This document shows, piece after piece, positions 36,139 to 47,425 of a stretch of 64,000 nucleotides of DNA (the stretch's first letter is position 1; each line of letters starts with the position of its first letter). The notes below the pieces were generated by a model that worked only from the letters and a program-made list of their open reading frames with translations, had not been told where the DNA came from and made no database searches. The DNA comes from Saccharofermentans sp. (GTDB lineage: Bacteria; Bacillota; Clostridia; Saccharofermentanales; Saccharofermentanaceae). Location of the stretch: NCBI GenBank assembly GCA_024403715.1, contig JAKSRJ010000004.1:1-64000 (forward strand), given 5' to 3'. The translations under genes were made by a program, and so were the position numbers.

Positions 36139-37617
36139 TTAAGCGGCCTCTACAGGTCTATCATAAGTTCCATTGATAGCATTATCTATAGCTTCTTCAG
36201 CAAGTTCGTAAGCAGTCCAAGCACCATAATCGAAAGTGTTGTCGCCACCATCATGGAATATCTGCGTTCTAGGAACTACAAATGAAGTATACTCGCCATC
36301 TAAGAAAACATAATACGATGTTCCATCTCTAACAACAAATGAAAGTTCATAAGTATGATAATCTTTAGTAACGTAAGTGAATGTAACTTCAGGATCAAAT
36401 GAAGGATTAACATCTGTCTCAACACCTGAAATTGAAATAGTGATTAAAGACTCATACAAAATCGCAGCATAAGAACGATTATTTGAGTTAAAAATCTTAA
36501 CGTTACGAAGGTTCAACATAGCAACTGCGTTAGGTGAAGAAATTGAATCCTCAGTATCAATTTCATAAGTAAATGATACATCACCGTAAGTACCAGTAAT
36601 CTTGGACATATCATAAGCTGAATAGTAAACAAGATAACTATCCAAAAGCATTACAAGAGACGTATTAAGTCCAGACATCTGCATTGAACTAAGCTGGAAA
36701 TATCCATCAACCGTTGAACATGTACCGTAGAAATATCCATTAACTTCATTAGATAAGTTAATCTCTAGACTTGTACCATCAACCATCGTAAGAATAAAAG
36801 AATACGCAGGATTAGCAAGACCATAGTCATTAACTTCATCCTCTGTTAATTCAACAAAAGATGTAATCTGCAAATTAGTAATATTATCAACTAAATCATT
36901 AAAATAGTTACTACAACCAATTTGGAATGGTGAGATAGCTGTAAATATTGGAGCACCAGTCTCATATATCTCACACGAAGTAATCATATCTAGATTATCT
37001 TCAGCTCTGATAAATTCCAATGTAGCAACATTAGAATAATCAATATTCAAAATCTGAGTTGCTAAGAAATCAATTAATCTATAACCACAGTATAAGTACT
37101 TAGCTGAAGTGATTGTATAAATATTAGAATCACCTTCAACCATAAAATAACAATTAGATTCATTGACTGTCTTATTACCAATAAAAATTCTGTGCTCAAC
37201 ACCATCAAAACCAGTAATGATAACAGTATAAACAGGATTATCTAGTCCATATTCTGAAAGCCCTAAATCATTACTATCACCAACAGTTGCACTAGAATAG
37301 AAACTTGATAAAACAGCAACCCAAGAACTAACGCCATTCATGTTAATTTCAGCATCTGTAGCATACTCTTCAAGTAAAGCCCAACATTGAATTCCTTCAT
37401 TAGACAAATAAGACTGGAAACCAATTCCTGAGCCTTCATTATTCAACACCTCGATAGTAGAGATTGTAGTCGTATCAATATAAAAAACATCTACACTCTC
37501 ATTACTAACTATATCATCACCATTATTAATGTTATTGGAAATAATAACCCCTACTGCAACTGCAACGAGTACAAGCATAACAATAAAAGGTATTAATAAA
37601 CTCTTTAAAGATTTCAT
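36139..37617 (-). CDS. DUF4340-domain membrane-anchored protein of a Gld-like ABC system
   Basis: A 492-residue protein with an N-terminal membrane span (about 8-28) and a long extracytoplasmic domain of repeated DUF4340 type, visible as LSEYGLDNPVYTVIITGFDG and again DYGLANPAYSFILTMVDG, two copies about 125 residues apart. DUF4340 proteins normally follow GldG and the ABC genes. Only 3 bases separate it from gldG. Role in the complex is unknown. Confidence 0.8.
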   Translation of the reverse strand: MKSLKSLLIPFIVMLVLVAVAVGVIISNNINNGDDIVSNESVDVFYIDTTTISTIEVLNNEGSGIGFQSYLSNEGIQCWALLEEYATDAEINMNGVSSWVAVLSSFYSSATVGDSNDLGLSEYGLDNPVYTVIITGFDGVEHRIFIGNKTVNESNCYFMVEGDSNIYTITSAKYLYCGYRLIDFLATQILNIDYSNVATLEFIRAEDNLDMITSCEIYETGAPIFTAISPFQIGCSNYFNDLVDNITNLQITSFVELTEDEVNDYGLANPAYSFILTMVDGTSLEINLSNEVNGYFYGTCSTVDGYFQLSSMQMSGLNTSLVMLLDSYLVYYSAYDMSKITGTYGDVSFTYEIDTEDSISSPNAVAMLNLRNVKIFNSNNRSYAAILYESLITISISGVETDVNPSFDPEVTFTYVTKDYHTYELSFVVRDGTSYYVFLDGEYTSFVVPRTQIFHDGGDNTFDYGAWTAYELAEEAIDNAINGTYDRPVEAA

Positions 37618-37620
37618 AAA

Positions 37621-39156
37621 TTATAGATTCTTTCTCTTGTTATATACAATAACACCAGCAATTACTAAAGCAAGTGGAACAATAGCAATCAAAACAAATG
37701 TCAAAACAGTAACTGAATTACTTGTAACCTTTGTTGTGTCAATTGAATAATCAGATAAAGCTTTACCTTCTACAAAAACTGTATCTTCAGCTTTAAGTAA
37801 TGCGCGTACAATATTTCTTGTAAATACAACGTTAGCGTCATTAAAACCAAAATTTGAAATATACTCATCAGAAGTAAAAGTCATTGTACCAAATACATAA
37901 ACTTCTGGTGGGTTTGGTGTACCCTCATACGTAGCATACATACCAACATTATACTGACCTAAAACGGAATTTTGGATAAGATTACCAGTATTCTCATCAA
38001 ACTGACTAAGAGTAACATTAGAAGATGTTGTAACTACAGGCTGAGTCTGAATATAAGCAAAAGGTGTATCAGCTGTTGTAATAGGTCGAGCATATGAGTT
38101 ACGCAACAATGTAGCTTCACCGGCCATAGAAGTAAACGCAGAATTCAAATTAACAAGAGTATTAAACTTATCACTATTAATTTGTAGGCTGGTATCATTC
38201 TCCATAACAAGAGCATTTTGGATACGAATATTAACGTATGACAATAAGCTATTAAGGTTTGGATAAGATTCAGCTACATTTGTATTGTAGTAGTTGACTG
38301 CAACTATAAGCTTACCGCCTCTTCCTAGATAATCCTGAATTCCAAGCGCCATAGAACTAGTAATATCAGAGCTAATACCATTAATTACAAGCAAATCACA
38401 ATCTGCAGGAACCTCGAAATTGTCACTAGCCTGAATATCACTACTCTCAATTCCTAGTGCAGAAAACATGTTAGACAACTGAGTATGTGTTCCCTCGCCC
38501 AGTCCAGTAACAAAATAAGCCTTATAGCTATAACCCTGAGTTAGATTTACTATTGCACTTGTGAACTTAGATTCAACAATATTAGATGTTGGCAAATAGT
38601 AACCATACTGTAAGTACTCACTATCATAAGTAAAACAGTCAACAGGCATAATCTCAATGATATTTCCGCCATTACTAATTACATAACAAGAAGTGTTAGC
38701 TAAATCATAAACACCTCGTGGATCAAGTTCAGAAATAATTGAAGGATATGTTGTTGGATTTATATATTCCACCGTAACTCTTCCACCTGAAACAGCAACA
38801 TAGTCATCAAGAAGTGGAACAATATATTCATATGGTGTATCTCTTAGTGATTTAGGCTTATCAAATAAACCAACAATTCTAATATTGGTATTAGCTGGTA
38901 ATGAATTCAAGTAACTAATTGTAATCTCAGAAACAGAATTCTGACCTGTAGATGACATATCGTATGTTAGATAATCATCAATTGTAGTTTTATTGATTTT
39001 CAATCCAAAAATTATATTAATAGCCAAAACAGACACTAATAAAATCAAAAAAGATCCAATAGAGAATAATTTAAGCTTATCATTTCTGATATCAGACTTT
39101 ACGCCATCATTCTTCTTTGTTTTAACAGAATTATCTACTTTATTATCTTTACTCAT
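37621..39156 (-). CDS. GldG-like ABC transport-associated protein
   Basis: A 511-residue protein with a charged N-terminal tail, a membrane span (about 32-53), an extracytoplasmic GldG/IFT52-like domain (YLNSLPANTNIRIVGLFDKP, AYFVTGLGEGTHTQLSNMF, DLLVINGISSDIT, DYLGRGGKLIVAVN) and a C-terminal span followed by KRKN. GldG pairs with GldA/GldF in Bacteroidetes gliding, but homologous sets occur widely and without motility. The frame is open to 39201; ATG 39156 has AAGGAG and overlaps nothing. It follows the permease gene by 16 bases. Confidence 0.85.
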   Translation of the reverse strand: MSKDNKVDNSVKTKKNDGVKSDIRNDKLKLFSIGSFLILLVSVLAINIIFGLKINKTTIDDYLTYDMSSTGQNSVSEITISYLNSLPANTNIRIVGLFDKPKSLRDTPYEYIVPLLDDYVAVSGGRVTVEYINPTTYPSIISELDPRGVYDLANTSCYVISNGGNIIEIMPVDCFTYDSEYLQYGYYLPTSNIVESKFTSAIVNLTQGYSYKAYFVTGLGEGTHTQLSNMFSALGIESSDIQASDNFEVPADCDLLVINGISSDITSSMALGIQDYLGRGGKLIVAVNYYNTNVAESYPNLNSLLSYVNIRIQNALVMENDTSLQINSDKFNTLVNLNSAFTSMAGEATLLRNSYARPITTADTPFAYIQTQPVVTTSSNVTLSQFDENTGNLIQNSVLGQYNVGMYATYEGTPNPPEVYVFGTMTFTSDEYISNFGFNDANVVFTRNIVRALLKAEDTVFVEGKALSDYSIDTTKVTSNSVTVLTFVLIAIVPLALVIAGVIVYNKRKNL

Positions 39157-39172
39157 TTCGATACTCCTTGAA

Positions 39173-39946
39173 TTACTTCTGTGACCAACGCTTCTTCTCA
39201 AGGATTCTATATGTCAAAAACAAGAATACGAGAGCCATTGAAGCACAGTATACAAGAGGAGATATGGAGAATACTCCATACCTAAAATCATTTGTCTTAG
39301 AGAAAGGATCAAGCCAAGAGATTGCACTTGCAACTTTATCACAAACAGAATTAACTTTTTCTGGGTTGAGATTAAATAGCGAAGCTGATAGCAATGAGGC
39401 AACAGCGGATGAAGCTAAAGAGCTAATAGTTGATAAAAGCTGAACACATAAAATGACTACAAAACTAATAATAGCTGCGATAATCTGTGTATCAGTAAGA
39501 GCAGATGCAAATATACCAATAGATATAAACAGCATAGCTAAGAAAAAGTATACTAATACAGATCCCCAAGTACCAATATTAACAACACCACCTGAAGCAG
39601 CTGTAATAATCATATGTACAAGTACATTTACAAACAGAATAGCAATCAATGTAATTGCAGCAAAAAACTTTCCTAAAACTACATCAAACAAAGATACTGG
39701 TGAAGTATAAAACAGAACTTCTGTTCCCCTCTTCTTATCTTCAGCAAATAGTCCCATAGTAATTACAGGAACAATAATTACAAAGAATGATGCAAGAGAC
39801 ATAATCTCATTTGAAACATTAACATTACCGCCACTGTATTGATTAATGAAAAAGAAACCAGACAAAAAACCATACAGAGCCAAAGCAACATATCCAACTG
39901 GCGATCTAAAATACGATGCCAACTCTCTTTTATAAACAGCAGTCAT
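39173..39946 (-). CDS. ABC-2-type permease (GldF-like)
   Basis: A 257-residue integral membrane protein with about six spans. The N-terminal MTAVYKRELASYFRSPVGYV and the EDKKRGTEVLFYTSPVS segment are typical of ABC-2 permeases of the GldF/NosY type. GGAGG precedes ATG 39946. It follows the ATPase gene by 15 bases and precedes gldG, giving ATPase-permease-GldG-DUF4340 order. Confidence 0.9.
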   Translation of the reverse strand: MTAVYKRELASYFRSPVGYVALALYGFLSGFFFINQYSGGNVNVSNEIMSLASFFVIIVPVITMGLFAEDKKRGTEVLFYTSPVSLFDVVLGKFFAAITLIAILFVNVLVHMIITAASGGVVNIGTWGSVLVYFFLAMLFISIGIFASALTDTQIIAAIISFVVILCVQLLSTISSLASSAVASLLSASLFNLNPEKVNSVCDKVASAISWLDPFSKTNDFRYGVFSISPLVYCASMALVFLFLTYRILEKKRWSQK

Positions 39947-39961
39947 TAAAAACCTCCGTAA

Positions 39962-40903
39962 TCAAGCTGATGTAATAGACAAGAAGATTTCCTCGAGAGT
40001 TGGATCCATAGATCTAAACTCGAGAATTGGCCAATTGCCCTTACTCATTGCATAGAACACTGAAGCGCGAACATCAGTTTTCGAATCATTAGAAATTGTT
40101 ATTTCAACCTGACTAATTGATGTATCCTTATTAGCTACTATAGAAACAACATTAGAAATACCTGGAATAGATCGCAAAGCATTCATAACTTCTTTTTCTG
40201 GCCCCTTAAAGGACAAAGAAAGCTTTGAAGAACCACTAAGTTTCTTAGAAAGATCTGTAATAGAATCAATAGCAGCAACTTTACCCTTATTGATAATTAC
40301 AACTCTGTCACAAACAGCCTGTACTTCTGAAAGAATATGAGAACTGATAATAACAGTATGATTCTCTGCTAATTTACGAATAAGCTTTCTAATTTCGATA
40401 ATTTGATTTGGGTCAAGACCAACGGTAGGCTCATCAAGGATAAGAATATCTGGATTACCTACTAAAGCTTGAGCAATACCAACTCTCTGCTTATAACCCT
40501 TAGAGAGGTTACCAATAAGTCGATCTGCCATATCGATTATTTTAACCATAGAAAGAATTGAAGCTAACTGCTCTTTTCTTTCAGCTCTAGGAACTTTTTT
40601 CAAATCACAAATAAAGTTCAAATACTCAAGGACAGTCATGTCAAAATATAGAGGTGGAATCTCAGGTAAGTAACCAATACACTTCTTCGCTTCCTCTGGT
40701 TCTTCAAGAATATCGTGACCGTTTACCTTTACATAACCAGAAGTGGATGATAGATAACCAGTAATAATGTTCATTGTTGTTGATTTGCCGGCTCCATTAG
40801 GTCCCAAAAAACCTAAAACCTCACCGTCATTAACAGTAAAAGAGATACCATTAACAGCTTTTATGTCACCATATCTCTTAACAAGATTGTTGATCTCAAT
40901 CAT
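39962..40903 (-). CDS. ABC transporter ATP-binding protein (GldA-like)
   Basis: A 313-residue ATPase: Walker A GPNGAGKST (about 34-42), Q-loop region GYLPEIPPLYFDMTVLEYL, signature LSKGYKQRVGIAQAL, Walker B ILILDEPTVGLD and H-loop SSHILSEV. The C-terminal about 90 residues are the extension usual for ABC-2 systems. It opens the operon; AGGAGG precedes ATG 40903. It powers the permease at 39173-39946; the transported substrate is unknown. Confidence 0.95.
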   Translation of the reverse strand: MIEINNLVKRYGDIKAVNGISFTVNDGEVLGFLGPNGAGKSTTMNIITGYLSSTSGYVKVNGHDILEEPEEAKKCIGYLPEIPPLYFDMTVLEYLNFICDLKKVPRAERKEQLASILSMVKIIDMADRLIGNLSKGYKQRVGIAQALVGNPDILILDEPTVGLDPNQIIEIRKLIRKLAENHTVIISSHILSEVQAVCDRVVIINKGKVAAIDSITDLSKKLSGSSKLSLSFKGPEKEVMNALRSIPGISNVVSIVANKDTSISQVEITISNDSKTDVRASVFYAMSKGNWPILEFRSMDPTLEEIFLSITSA

Positions 40904-40954
40904 GAGTGCCTCCTATAAAATTGCACATTAGACAATATTTTATAACAAATTAGC

Positions 40955-41707
40955 TTAAACACAAAATGTTAATTTTGAGGCAAATACTCCTACGTTCTCA
41001 TTTTTATAACCACAGACGAGAACACCATCACTTTCATCTTTAATATATATATCTACCTTTTCCCCACTTTTAACTTCTGATATGTAATTAATATTAATAT
41101 TATTAATGTTAATGAGACTTTTACCATCTTTATATAAAGCATCATAAATCCAAGCAACATAGCGAGTATTATTAACGTGGTGATTATGATCAAGTTCCGT
41201 ATAATCACCATACTTACTTAAAACTGAAGGATTATCAAAATAACTAATATCAGGAACTTTAAGCTTAGGACAACTATGTCCTAATGTCATTTTATTACGT
41301 TGTGGTGTAAAGTTAGATGCCCCTTCAAGCTTTGATGGAAATACAGGAGTATGGTCATTCATGTTAGCAAGAATCCATACAGATGTTCCTTTGGCAATTA
41401 CTTCTCCATCAGAATCATAAACTTCATATTCACGATCCCAAAACAATTTCTTACAGCCTTCAGACCAAGTCCTAACCGTAAAAGTTTCTCTCCACTTTGG
41501 AAGTCTTATAATTTCTATTTCACATCTCAAAACAATCCAGCAGAAACCTTGACTATTGATAAAATCTCTTCCCCACCCACAGTCATTGGCGCCCTTATCG
41601 GCACTTTCTTGTAAATCAGATAAAAGCACATAAGGAGCAAGACAAAAGTCCATGCTACAATCTGTGCTTTTAACATAAAAACTAACTTCAGAGTAATCAA
41701 GATTCAT
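40955..41707 (-). CDS. Acyl-ACP thioesterase
   Basis: A 250-residue double hot-dog thioesterase of the bacterial acyl-ACP thioesterase family, releasing fatty acids from ACP. Visible are the N-terminal MDFCLAPYVLLSDLQESAD, the first-domain pattern WIVLRCEIEIIRLPKWRETFTVRTW, and the second-domain catalytic-type segment LDHNHHVNNTRYVAWIYDAL (Asn-His core). The frame is open 19 codons further, but ATG 41707 has GAGAGG and gives the family N-terminus. It overlaps the upstream gene by 11 bases. Confidence 0.88.
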   Translation of the reverse strand: MNLDYSEVSFYVKSTDCSMDFCLAPYVLLSDLQESADKGANDCGWGRDFINSQGFCWIVLRCEIEIIRLPKWRETFTVRTWSEGCKKLFWDREYEVYDSDGEVIAKGTSVWILANMNDHTPVFPSKLEGASNFTPQRNKMTLGHSCPKLKVPDISYFDNPSVLSKYGDYTELDHNHHVNNTRYVAWIYDALYKDGKSLININNININYISEVKSGEKVDIYIKDESDGVLVCGYKNENVGVFASKLTFCV

Positions 41708-42236
41708 ATCTCTGCGTACCTCTCGGATTATATCTTCTAAAAATTGGATACATTTCTTCATCAAACTGGAAGATAATTACAAACGGAGTTCTGTCCTGAG
41801 TTATATAAATGTACCAGTTATTTTCATTTACACAGTAATTTTTCAAAGTTGTAGCATTTAAACAAAAATCTGATTTAGCCAAATCATCACTAAATCTATC
41901 CGAAGTAACACAGCCAATAAATTCAGCATCTTTAATTGAAAAATCAGCTAACAAATCATTTTTCTTATTATTTGTAATCTTAGTTAATTCAAACTGATCA
42001 TTAGTAATCTCTATCTGATATTCAACTTTTAAACTAATATTAGCCCTATATACAAGATATCCAATACCAAGAGACACCATCCCAGTAAAGTAAATAATAT
42101 TAACACCCATTAAGATAGGAATGATATTAATAAAAATAATAAATAAAACAGCTGCAATAATTGAAACAACTGGAAATACTTTGCCTAGAGGTCCATTATC
42201 TCTTTTTACGGTTCTATCAAAATAAAGATCTTCCAT
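41697..42236 (-). CDS. Two-span membrane protein, YcxB-like, unknown function
   Basis: A 179-residue protein: a short charged N-terminus, two adjacent hydrophobic segments (about 22-62), then a soluble domain ending GYPIFRR-like EEMYPIFRRYNPRG. Placement of two spans before a small beta domain resembles YcxB-type proteins; the match is weak. The frame is open to 42278, but ATG 42236 has a perfect AAGGAG site, placed right behind the groEL terminator. Coupled to the thioesterase by overlap. Confidence 0.6.
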   Translation of the reverse strand: MEDLYFDRTVKRDNGPLGKVFPVVSIIAAVLFIIFINIIPILMGVNIIYFTGMVSLGIGYLVYRANISLKVEYQIEITNDQFELTKITNNKKNDLLADFSIKDAEFIGCVTSDRFSDDLAKSDFCLNATTLKNYCVNENNWYIYITQDRTPFVIIFQFDEEMYPIFRRYNPRGTQRYES

Positions 42237-42246
42237 AAATCTCCTT

Positions 42247-42275
42247 AAAAAAGCGGCCGTGCAAAGCAAGGCCGC
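42247..42275 (-). terminator. Terminator after groEL
   Basis: GCGGCC pairs with GGCCGC (6 GC pairs) across an 11-base loop, followed on the minus strand by six T. The T-run is directly followed by the AAGGAG ribosome site of the next gene, so read-through transcripts would supply the membrane protein/thioesterase pair. Confidence 0.88.
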
Positions 42276-42296
42276 CAAAATTTAAAGTTAACTATA

Positions 42297-44270
<1,974 letters not shown>

Positions 44271-44273
44271 ATT

Positions 44274-44302
44274 ATGATAATTCTGAGTTAAATTAAAGTC
44301 AA
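44274..44302 (-). promoter_or_regulatory. Promoter of groES-groEL
   Basis: Minus-strand TTGACT (44297-44302) and TATCAT (44274-44279) are separated by 17 bases, both five of six matches to the sigma-A consensus. The CIRCE element overlaps the expected start point. Confidence 0.8.
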
Positions 44303-44349
44303 TATTGAATATCAAAAAAAGTCAAATACCGATTAATTGCCACAAATTA

Positions 44350-45513
44350 TTATCTGAGAAGTTCAGAAATATCAATATCAGTAGGACAGTTAGAAGGCGA
44401 ATGATTAATCTCAGGAACTGGGTCAAACACAGTAGTTTCACCATAGAAGAATTCCTGAACATATGGAATCATCGCATTCCAGTTAGGTCTAATACTCCAC
44501 TCATCGCCATACATACCAGAACTAAAGCATCCCTGAATTGGTAACTGCATGTATTGAATCTCAATATTATTGACAGATGGTAAGAAATTCAAAGCATAAT
44601 TCTCAATATCATTCTGAGGAATATTAGTAGTAATTGCAGAAAGAATTGTTGGAATAGCCGCTACCTTACCAGCAAGTGACAATGATATAAACTGATTCAT
44701 CAAAGAACGAAGTACTTCAACCTGTCGCTCTGATCTCATATAGTCTGAGTCAATCTTACGAATTCTGGCATAAGCAACTGCTTGAGGACCATTAAGCCAG
44801 ATATATCCAGGATTAGCAACAGGTGTATATTGACCAGTTGATCCTCCACCTACAAGATTACTAACTTCAAGAAGGTTCCAGTTAAGTCCACCCTCAGAAT
44901 ATAACTCAGATGAAGAAACATCACAGTAAACACCACCAACAGCATCAATGATTTCAGCCATATGATAGAAATTTACATATGCCCAACCGTCAATATTAAT
45001 ACGTAAAGTATCTTCTACAGTTGCACATAAAATATCAGGACCACCCAAACTCATGGCTGCATTAATCTTCATTGGATTTGAGTATCCAGGAACATGAACA
45101 TATGAGTCACGAGCAATAGAAATCATTTTGATTGTTCCAGTTGTACTGTTAACAGACATAACCATAGTAACGTCTGATAAACCACCAGTACCAGTCTCAT
45201 TATAATTACGAGATCTAGAATCCATACCAATTAAAAGGAAATTATGTATCTCGTCTGCAGTTTGAATAATCTCATGAACAGTAGTTTGTCTAATTTCTTC
45301 AAGATTAATTGTATTACCACTCTCATCAACAATAGTAATCTCTGATGGTGAAGTAACATAAGTAACATGGCTTAAAAGATAGTTCTTATAATAACTACCA
45401 AAAGATAATAAACCAGTTACAATACCAAGAATAGCAGCAATAACGCCAATTATAATCTTCTTAGCCTTACCTTTTTTCTTCGTATTCTTACCACTGTCAT
45501 TATTATTTCTCAT
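44350..45513 (-). CDS. LCP (LytR-CpsA-Psr) family cell-wall glycopolymer ligase
   Basis: Transfers wall polymers (teichoic-acid or polysaccharide type) to peptidoglycan. The 387-residue protein has a basic N-terminal cytoplasmic tail, one membrane span (about 19-41) and an LCP domain: FLLIGMDSRSRN, LSDVTMVMSVN, ISIARDSYVHVPG (Arg/Asp catalytic area), KINAAMSLGGP, INIDGWAYVNFYHMAEIID and YMRSERQVEVLRSL. Function inferred from family. It follows galE by 13 bases, linking sugar supply to wall polymer attachment. Confidence 0.9.
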   Translation of the reverse strand: MRNNNDSGKNTKKKGKAKKIIIGVIAAILGIVTGLLSFGSYYKNYLLSHVTYVTSPSEITIVDESGNTINLEEIRQTTVHEIIQTADEIHNFLLIGMDSRSRNYNETGTGGLSDVTMVMSVNSTTGTIKMISIARDSYVHVPGYSNPMKINAAMSLGGPDILCATVEDTLRINIDGWAYVNFYHMAEIIDAVGGVYCDVSSSELYSEGGLNWNLLEVSNLVGGGSTGQYTPVANPGYIWLNGPQAVAYARIRKIDSDYMRSERQVEVLRSLMNQFISLSLAGKVAAIPTILSAITTNIPQNDIENYALNFLPSVNNIEIQYMQLPIQGCFSSGMYGDEWSIRPNWNAMIPYVQEFFYGETTVFDPVPEINHSPSNCPTDIDISELLR

Positions 45514-45526
45514 AAATACCTCTTAA

Positions 45527-46555
45527 TTAATTATCTTCAGGTAAACCGTTTGGATTCTTACTTTGCCAGTTCCAGCAAGATTCACACATATCTTCAATTG
45601 TTCTTGATGCTTTAAAACCTAACAATCTCTCCGCCTTATCTGTTGAAGCATAACAAACAGGAAGATCGCCACTTCTTCTAGGACCAATTACATTATTAAT
45701 CTCATGACCACAAGCCTTTTCAAATGCTTTGACAGCTTCAATAACAGATGTTCCCTTACCTGTACCTAAATTAAAAACATCCACACCTGACTCAAGCTTA
45801 GCCATATAATTAATAGCTTTTACATGACCATCAGCTAAATCACAAACATGAATATAATCTCTTAAGCATGTTCCATCTGGAGTATCATAGTCGCCACCAT
45901 GAATTGTTAATCTCTCAAGACTACCAGTAGCAACCTTAGAAATATAAGGAAACAAATTATTTGGAATACCTCTAGGGTCCTCACCAATCAAGCCACTCTC
46001 ATGAGCTCCAACTGGATTAAAATATCTAAGCAAAATTACTTTTAAATCTGAATATGCCTTTGAACAATCTCTTAAAATCTGTTCAATCATCCACTTTGTC
46101 CAACCATATGGGTTAGTACAAATACCTAAAGGACTCTCTTCAGTAAATGGAACATCCTCACTCATGCCATATACTGTAGCAGATGAGCTAAATACAAGAT
46201 TATTTACCTTATACTCTCTCATTAACTTAATTACAGTAAGCATACTATTGATATTGTTAGAATAATATTCATAAGGCATAACTACAGATTCACCTACAGC
46301 CTTAAGACCAGCAAAATGAATTATGCTATCAATAGTATTCTCTTCAAAGACCACACGGAGAGCTGATTCATCACAACAATCAACATTGTAAAACTTAAAT
46401 CTCTTACCAGTAATAATTTCTAGACGATTAAGAACTTCCATCTTACTATTAGCAAGATTATCAGCAATAATTACTTCATAACCATTCTCATTAAGTGCTA
46501 TAACAGTATGTGATCCAATAAATCCCAGTCCACCCGTTACAAGAACTGTATGCAT
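45527..46555 (-). CDS. galE: UDP-glucose 4-epimerase
   Basis: Interconverts UDP-glucose and UDP-galactose with NAD. The 342-residue short-chain dehydrogenase-type enzyme begins MHTVLVTGGLGFIGSHTVIAL with the glycine-rich NAD motif, and contains HFAGLKAVGESV, the SSSATVYG catalytic Ser/Thr and TNPYGWTKWMIEQIL with the YxxxK catalytic pair modified as YGWTK, plus RYFNPVGAH. An AAGGGGG ribosome site precedes ATG 46555; a TATAAT lies at 46585-46590 on the same strand. Co-transcribed with the LCP gene. Confidence 0.93.
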   Translation of the reverse strand: MHTVLVTGGLGFIGSHTVIALNENGYEVIIADNLANSKMEVLNRLEIITGKRFKFYNVDCCDESALRVVFEENTIDSIIHFAGLKAVGESVVMPYEYYSNNINSMLTVIKLMREYKVNNLVFSSSATVYGMSEDVPFTEESPLGICTNPYGWTKWMIEQILRDCSKAYSDLKVILLRYFNPVGAHESGLIGEDPRGIPNNLFPYISKVATGSLERLTIHGGDYDTPDGTCLRDYIHVCDLADGHVKAINYMAKLESGVDVFNLGTGKGTSVIEAVKAFEKACGHEINNVIGPRRSGDLPVCYASTDKAERLLGFKASRTIEDMCESCWNWQSKNPNGLPEDN

Positions 46556-46705
46556 ATAATCCCCCTTAAATAAATGGTCAAATTATTATACACATAATAA
46601 TTAATAATTTGTACACATTATTTTCTCTCAATATTTCACCAATTTTACAATTTATAAACGCGCATTAACTGTAAAATAGTTACATCAATTTGAATCAGGT
46701 GAATT

Positions 46706-47425
46706 ATGGAAAAAGTTATTTATATAGCTGATGATGATAATAATATTCGTAATCTATTGAAATCATTTCTCGAGCGCGAAGGATACATTGTTTATAGTTT
46801 TCCTACTGGAGATGATTTATTAAAGAAGTTTTTATCAGAGCCATGCGATTTAATTATCTTGGATGTAATGATGCCAGGAAGAGATGGATTTTTTATTTTG
46901 GCTGAGATTAGAAAAATTAGTAACGTTCCAATTATCATGCTTACTGCACGTGATTCAGATGCTGATTATATCGAAGGTTTAAATCTCGGCAGTGATGATT
47001 ATTTTACTAAGCCATTTAGTCCAATTAAATTAGTTACTCGTGTCAAATCTGCTTTTGCCCGTCTAGAAGCCAGTCAGACTATGCAGGCTACAGGAAACGA
47101 TGCGTCAGATACTCTTTTATCTTTTGGTGATATAACAATTAACCGCAAAACAAAAGAAGTGTTTTTAAAGAGCATTGAACTTGGATTGACTCCAAATGAG
47201 TATTCCCTTCTATCCTATCTTATGATTAACAGGGATCGCGCAGTTCCTCGAGTAGAGTTGCTTGATAAAATCTGGGGATACGAGACTGAAATTGAAACTC
47301 GTGTTGCAGATGATACTGTAAAGCGCTTAAGAAAGAAGATTGCTGACTCTGATGTAAAGATATCAACTGTTTGGGGATATGGTTTTAAGCTAACTGATGT
47401 AAGTCAATCCGGAGAAGATGAGTAA
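46706..47425 (+). CDS. OmpR/PhoB-family response regulator
   Basis: A 239-residue regulator: receiver domain with acidic cluster DDD (9-11), phospho-acceptor Asp 53 (IILDVMMPG), Thr in MLTARDS and Lys in FTKPF; then a winged-helix DNA-binding domain (about 130-232) with LTPNEYSLLSYLMINRDRAVPR and DDTVKRLRKKI. AGGTG precedes ATG 46706. The sensor kinase follows with an 8-base overlap, forming one two-component unit, divergent from galE-LCP. Targets are unknown; neighbouring envelope genes are plausible. Confidence 0.95.
   Translation: MEKVIYIADDDNNIRNLLKSFLEREGYIVYSFPTGDDLLKKFLSEPCDLIILDVMMPGRDGFFILAEIRKISNVPIIMLTARDSDADYIEGLNLGSDDYFTKPFSPIKLVTRVKSAFARLEASQTMQATGNDASDTLLSFGDITINRKTKEVFLKSIELGLTPNEYSLLSYLMINRDRAVPRVELLDKIWGYETEIETRVADDTVKRLRKKIADSDVKISTVWGYGFKLTDVSQSGEDE

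Noticed and set aside
44303..44349. Terminator between the LCP gene and groES
   Set aside because: A T-rich run is present but there is no convincing stem ahead of it, so I do not call a terminator.
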